Source: Candidatus Solincola jinzensis
GTDB lineage: Bacteria; Actinomycetota; Geothermincolia; Geothermincolales; RBG-13-55-18
Assembly (NCBI GenBank): GCA_015711875.1
Contig: MU158531.1
Location: 4,468 to 16,206 of the forward strand
Direction of reading: 5' to 3'
Length of the DNA stretch: 11,739 nucleotides
Shown here: piece after piece, positions 7,020 through 11,739 of the stretch
Position numbering within the stretch: the first letter of the stretch is position 1
Layout of the letters: each line of letters starts with the position of its first letter
Program-made: the position numbers and the translations under genes
The notes under the pieces: model-generated
Databases searched by the model: none
The model's input: only the letters and a program-made list of their open reading frames with translations
Told to the model about the DNA's origin: nothing

Positions 7020-7125
7020 ATATGTCCCTGAATGATATGTCCCTGAATGTCCCTGACGGCCTGCTGGGCCAGATCACCCGCATGCCGCTCCTGCGCGACT
7101 CCGCCCCGGCGATGTCCCTGAATTG
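7020..7125. repeat. Cluster of four direct TGTCCCTGA repeats
   Basis: The 15-mer ATATGTCCCTGAATG occurs twice in perfect tandem (7020-7034 and 7035-7049). A third, overlapping ATGTCCCTGA follows at 7047-7056, and a fourth, ATGTCCCTGAATTG, lies at 7112-7125. All have the same orientation. Multiple direct repeats of this kind occur at the ends of some insertion sequences (for example IS21-like), so this may be a transposon scar, but no transposase remnant is seen. Confidence 0.75.
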
Positions 7126-7198
7126 AAACGGTCGCGCGGCGACGCGGGTTACCCGCGGCGCGCGGAGCGCGACATAAAAGCGGTGACTTCGAAACGCC

Positions 7199-7280
7199 CA
7201 TCTCGCGTGCCCGAGGCGCATCGCACGCCGTATGTCTCGCAGGAGGCGCCGAGGTCGCACATCTCGGGTGCCCGAGGCGC
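7199..7280. repeat. 21-bp direct repeat pair, 61-bp spacing
   Basis: The 21 bases at 7199-7219 (CATCTCGCGTGCCCGAGGCG plus C) recur at 7260-7280 with one change, C to G at the eighth base. That change makes the second copy a perfect palindrome, CTCGGGTGCCCGAG. Part of the sequence between them (GAGGCGC, TCGCAC) is also partly repeated, suggesting an old local duplication. Confidence 0.7.
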
Positions 7281-7285
7281 TTTTT
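7263..7285 (+). terminator. Weak terminator-like or attenuator-like hairpin
   Basis: CTCGGGTGCCCGAG (7263-7276) can fold with a 5-bp stem and a 4-nt loop, followed by GCGC and five Ts (7281-7285) on the plus strand. The gap between stem and T-run and the short stem make this a weak candidate. It lies 54 bp before the plus-strand orphan gene. Confidence 0.25.
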
Positions 7286-7338
7286 GGTGTAGAGCCCGCC
7301 GGCCCTTATTCGTTGCAATACTTGAAGGAGGTGAGAGA

Positions 7339-7596
7339 ATGGGCCTCAACGGTTGCAAGAGGGAGAGGGGCGGGAAAACCGGCTGCTTCTCCCTGGCGGG
7401 GGATGGAAGCCTTCCCCTGGGAGTGGGTTTTCCCGGGGTGGGGGAGCTGCTGGAGCTCTGCCGCCGCAGGAGAGAGGAGGGCGTGGACACCAGTCAGGTG
7501 GAGAGGTTCATCGAGGAGGGTATCGCGGCCTATTCCGAAGGGAAGGCGCTCTACGCCGAGGTCATGCTGCGCGTGGCGCGGGATTCGCTGGCGTGA
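7339..7596 (+). CDS. Small hypothetical protein (85 aa) with helical C-terminus
   Basis: The only plus-strand gene supported here. The ATG at 7339 is preceded by AAGGAGGTGA at 7325-7334, close to the full complement of the 16S anti-Shine-Dalgarno, so initiation here should be strong. The frame is open further upstream, but nothing supports an earlier start. Residues 1-32 are rich in glycine, with two cysteines (6 and 16). Residues 34-47 and 52-84 look like two amphipathic helices separated by a GVDT turn, with many Glu and Arg, a helical hairpin that could mediate protein contacts. I do not recognise a family and do not assign a function. It converges with the NTF2-like gene, the two stops being 30 bp apart. 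No clear promoter is visible upstream. Confidence 0.65.
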   Translation: MGLNGCKRERGGKTGCFSLAGDGSLPLGVGFPGVGELLELCRRRREEGVDTSQVERFIEEGIAAYSEGKALYAEVMLRVARDSLA

Positions 7597-7626
7597 GCGT
7601 GGGGCGGCGGGCCATACACGGAGGCT

Positions 7627-8040
7627 TCAATAAAGGACATCCTTGCCGATCCAGCCGTCATAGGTGACCTTCCAGACGTCGCCCTCCTTTCTCAGGAGAA
7701 AAGTGGTTTCCTTATATCCCGCTCCCTCCGTGGGTTGTGTGTAACCCAGGATTATCTCCACGCGGACCTTGGCCTCGTCTCCCGCGACCTCGGCGTAGGT
7801 TATCTCTCCCACTCCGCTGGTTGTACCGGGGTTGTAATCCCTCTCGCCCTCCCAGTAGCCCCTCACCGCACGCAGGAGTTCTTCTCGCTCTTCCGAGGTG
7901 GCGTTTCCGGTGCCGTAGCACGATAGGCACGTGAGCGAAACGGCTAGGCATAGCGCGAGCAGCGTCAATGCCATGCCTAAAACACGCGCCAGCGCGCCGT
8001 GTGCGCGTTCCGCGCTGCTTTTCCGCTGCTTCAAGACCAT
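7627..8040 (-). CDS. Small exported protein with NTF2-like C-terminal domain, possible lipoprotein
   Basis: A 137-residue protein with a basic N-terminus, one hydrophobic segment (about 18-40), and a small soluble domain. The domain runs from a helix (SEEREELLRAVRGYWEG, 49-65) to strands with GDEAKVRVEIILGY (87-100) and TTFLLRKEGDVWKVTYDGW (112-130). This helix-then-curved-sheet order, ending in a K-x-G-x-W-K-V strand, is typical of NTF2-like/DUF4878-type secreted proteins that bind small ligands or act extracytoplasmically. Cys38 and Cys41 end the hydrophobic segment, but neither fits the lipobox well (TCLSC has Cys at -3), so lipid attachment is uncertain. The ATG at 8040 has AAGAGGAGA just upstream. 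The specific function is unknown. Confidence 0.75.
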   Translation of the reverse strand: MVLKQRKSSAERAHGALARVLGMALTLLALCLAVSLTCLSCYGTGNATSEEREELLRAVRGYWEGERDYNPGTTSGVGEITYAEVAGDEAKVRVEIILGYTQPTEGAGYKETTFLLRKEGDVWKVTYDGWIGKDVLY

Positions 8041-8213
8041 ATTCTCCTCTTCTCCTCTTCACCAGGGGCACGGATGATGCCGGCGTCGACCTTAGCGACT
8101 CTTCGCCTTGGAATACTGGTCGTAAAGTCGAAGGAGAAGCCGGGCCACTGGGCCCTTGCCATTACTTCCAGCACTCACTGCTATTATTATCCCGCCCACC
8201 CCGTTTTTCTATG

Positions 8214-8235
8214 CCTCGAAAGCGCGTTTTCGAGG
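8214..8235. repeat. Perfect hairpin, 8-bp stem
   Basis: CCTCGAAA at 8214-8221 pairs with TTTCGAGG at 8228-8235 around a 6-nt loop. No T-run follows on either strand, so it is not a standard terminator. The half-site TTTCGAGG appears again at 8656-8663 in the same gap. Confidence 0.55.
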
Positions 8236-8307
8236 AATGGCCGCCAGCGCTTGCAACCGTGGTCACCTCGTCGACAACGCCTCTTTTCCCGCCTCATGGG
8301 TGGAAGC

Positions 8308-8354
8308 GCCGTTTCTTGCCGCCGGCACTGGCGTGAGATCAGGCGGCAAACGGC
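8308..8354. repeat. Bulged inverted repeat (13 bp paired)
   Basis: The arm at 8308-8323 (GCCGTTTCTTGCCGCC) pairs with GGCGGCAAACGGC at 8342-8354 through 13 base pairs, with a 3-nt CTT bulge in the left arm and an 18-nt loop. In RNA this would be a stable long hairpin. No known motif is recognised. Confidence 0.5.
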
Positions 8355-8747
8355 CGTTCAACGATACCCGGCGATTTGAATACATCCTCACCGCCGACCC
8401 GTTCTTCGCCTTGCGCCTGCTCGTTCTTCCCTTTCCGCCTGCCTGGGGTGAGAACTTCACTATCGCTTCACGGCGCCGATCCGATGAAGCCTAGCCGCTG
8501 GGTTCTTGATGGAGTGAAGAAGACGATCCAGGTGGCGGAAAAGGCCGCGTTGGTCGGGTGGGGAAGTGCCGTCACGCGCCGGCGATGAGCGCGGCGCTGC
8601 TCCATGCGCCGAGCGAAGGCGAGGTATGCGGTCTGCCCTCGTGTCTGGCGACGTCTTTCGAGGCGGCATCCTGGGCCGGAACTCATCAAGCCGAGCCGTT
8701 TGCGCCCCCGGGTAGGGGCGGGGTCGCGCGGGCCGTTCCGCTCTCCC

Positions 8748-11267
<2,520 letters not shown>

Positions 11268-11273
11268 GGCCCA

Positions 11274-11279
11274 ATTATA
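11274..11279 (-). promoter_or_regulatory. priA -10 box giving a leaderless transcript
   Basis: The minus strand reads TATAATTGGGCCATG. A perfect TATAAT hexamer is followed by exactly six bases and then the priA ATG at 11267, so with standard spacing the first transcribed base is the A of the start codon. No Shine-Dalgarno is present, as expected for a leaderless message. The -35 region (about 11297-11302, ACTCTC) is poor; GGAACT lies slightly further upstream. Confidence 0.55.
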
Positions 11280-11282
11280 AAG

Positions 11283-11294
11283 GTCGGCGCCGAC
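11283..11294. promoter_or_regulatory. Perfect 12-bp palindrome in the priA promoter spacer
   Basis: GTCGGCGCCGAC is a perfect palindrome lying between the TATAAT box and the -35 position. A repressor bound there would block RNA polymerase, so it is a candidate operator. GC-rich sequence makes chance palindromes more likely, so this is only suggestive. Confidence 0.35.
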
Positions 11295-11331
11295 GGGAGA
11301 GTTCCTTTTACACGTATTCCGGGCGTCGGTG

Positions 11332-11353
11332 CCTCAAGCGCTTGCCCTTGAGG
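11332..11353. repeat. Hairpin between the prepilin peptidase gene and priA
   Basis: CCTCAAG at 11332-11338 pairs perfectly with CTTGAGG at 11347-11353 around an 8-nt loop. It lies 45 bp past the prepilin peptidase stop. It could mark the 3' end of that transcript, but no U-run follows. Confidence 0.4.
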
Positions 11354-11397
11354 GCTTCGGGCTCATAGGACACTCTTTCTCTATCCGCGCCACGCGG

Positions 11398-11739
11398 TCA
11401 GAGGACCAGGGCACAAAGCGCGGCTGAGAGGGAGAGAAATGCAGCGTAGGGGATGGTCCCGGAGCCTTGCCTCGCGCCGGGGGCGCCTCCGGGGCGGCGT
11501 CGCAGGCGGCGGGAAGCGAGGCTTATCGCCCCCGCTATGCCCGCCGCTGCCGCTCCCAGGATGAAGGCCGGCCAGAGGAGCGAAGGACCCGCGAGCAAGC
11601 CGATCACGGCGAGGGATTTCACGTCACCGCCTCCCACCATGCGCAGCAAAAAGGCGGGCAAAAGCAGGAGGAATCCGAGCGACATACCCCACAGGCCTTG
11701 GCCCAGGAAGCTCCATCCACCCCATGCCGACATCACGGC
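11398..11739 (-). CDS. Type IV prepilin peptidase (A24/TadV-like), C-terminal part only
   Basis: About 113 visible codons of an A24-family aspartic peptidase, the integral membrane enzyme that cleaves and often methylates type IV prepilins. The diagnostic GGGDVK motif (Asp about 38 codons from the right edge of the visible sequence) carries the second catalytic aspartate, within hydrophobic segments. The first catalytic aspartate motif, normally about 50-70 residues earlier, is absent because the frame continues beyond base 11739. GTG at 11736 and ATG at 11733 are probably internal codons, not starts. After GGGDVK come about two membrane helices, a basic loop with several arginines (about residues 75-90), and a final hydrophobic segment ending in TGA at 11398. 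Small TadV/CpaA type or full-length PilD type cannot be settled from this part. Confidence 0.85.
   Translation of the reverse strand, partial: AVMSAWGGWSFLGQGLWGMSLGFLLLLPAFLLRMVGGGDVKSLAVIGLLAGPSLLWPAFILGAAAAGIAGAISLASRRLRRRPGGAPGARQGSGTIPYAAFLSLSAALCALVL

Larger units (their letters stand above)
6856..7338. other. Intergenic region, 483 bp, repeat-rich, no convincing gene
   Basis: This lies between the divergently read membrane protein gene and the plus-strand orphan. Open frames cross it but have no ribosome site and resemble no family I know. It holds a 7-bp inverted repeat at 6920-6948, four TGTCCCTGA copies at 7020-7125, a 21-bp direct repeat at 7199-7219 and 7260-7280, and a small hairpin before TTTTT at 7263-7285. 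A weak minus-strand TAATAT box near 6987-6992 could serve the membrane protein gene, but its -35 is poor. Confidence 0.6.
8041..8747. other. Intergenic region, about 700 bp, no convincing gene, several hairpins
   Basis: Overlapping open frames exist on both strands, but none has a ribosome site with a coherent protein-like sequence, and I recognise no homologue, tRNA, tmRNA, RNase P or riboswitch core. It contains a perfect 8-bp hairpin at 8214-8235, a bulged 13-bp inverted repeat at 8308-8354, a 6-bp hairpin at 8592-8611 and another at 8703-8720. A minus-strand GATAAT box at 8186-8191 is the best, but weak, promoter candidate for the NTF2-like gene. The region may be a decayed gene, an interspersed repeat or a structured RNA. 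Confidence 0.5.

Noticed and set aside
7020..7125. CRISPR-like array
   Set aside because: Repeat units are only 9-15 bp, partly overlapping, with no regular spacers and no cas genes.
8131..8160. Cobalamin riboswitch (GCCACTG motif at 8144-8150)
   Set aside because: Only the short motif is present, without the conserved upstream GGGAA/GGTG and downstream elements, and no cobalamin gene follows.
8703..8720. Intrinsic terminator of priA
   Set aside because: A 6-bp GC hairpin exists, but no U-run follows in the minus-strand direction.

Overview
The window is a high-GC stretch of bacterial chromosome, best explained as a deep-branching actinobacterium (Actinomycetota). The main reason is that an envelope protein of the DUF6049 type sits directly upstream of murJ with overlapping stop and start codons, the arrangement of the mycobacterial Rv3909-Rv3910 pair. 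A GsiB-like KGG protein behind a SigB/SigF-type promoter, a promoter that looks leaderless, and frequent TTG/GTG starts fit this. PriA keeps intact helicase motifs and all eight zinc cysteines, unlike the degenerate PriA of Mycobacterium and its relatives, so a lineage outside the classical actinobacteria is likely. The lineage is inferred, not proven. Nearly all genes lie on the minus strand.

Layout, from the right edge in the direction of transcription. (1) 11398-11739: the C-terminal part of a type IV prepilin peptidase, cut by the window edge. (2) 8748-11267: priA, with a TATAAT box placed so that transcription should begin at the ATG. (3) 8041-8747: about 700 bp with no convincing gene but several hairpins. 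(4) 7627-8040: a small exported NTF2-like protein. (5) 7339-7596: the only plus-strand gene, an 85-residue orphan with a near-perfect Shine-Dalgarno. (6) 6856-7338: a repeat-rich intergenic region with four TGTCCCTGA copies and a 21-bp direct repeat. (7) 6247-6855: a small membrane protein of the Sm_multidrug_ex (COG2426) family. (8) 5853-6041: a 62-residue KGG-repeat stress protein with a SigB/SigF-like promoter at 6110-6135. (9) 1-5699: a tightly packed unit, ybaK-like tRNA deacylase, TSUP transporter, tandem GNAT acetyltransferase, DUF6049-like envelope protein, murJ (cut at the left edge), behind an extended -10 promoter at 5780-5788.

The left operon combines tRNA quality control, an anion or organosulfur transporter, an acetyltransferase and the lipid II flippase with its envelope partner. 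Overlaps at the GNAT-DUF6049 and DUF6049-MurJ junctions suggest coupled translation. No complete mobile element, CRISPR array, tRNA or rRNA was found. I do not see a clear novel multi-gene system. The best leads are the operon with its two-lobed GNAT, the stress promoter before the KGG gene, the leaderless priA promoter with a palindrome in its spacer, and the unexplained repeats and hairpins at 6135-6213, 7020-7285 and 8041-8747.
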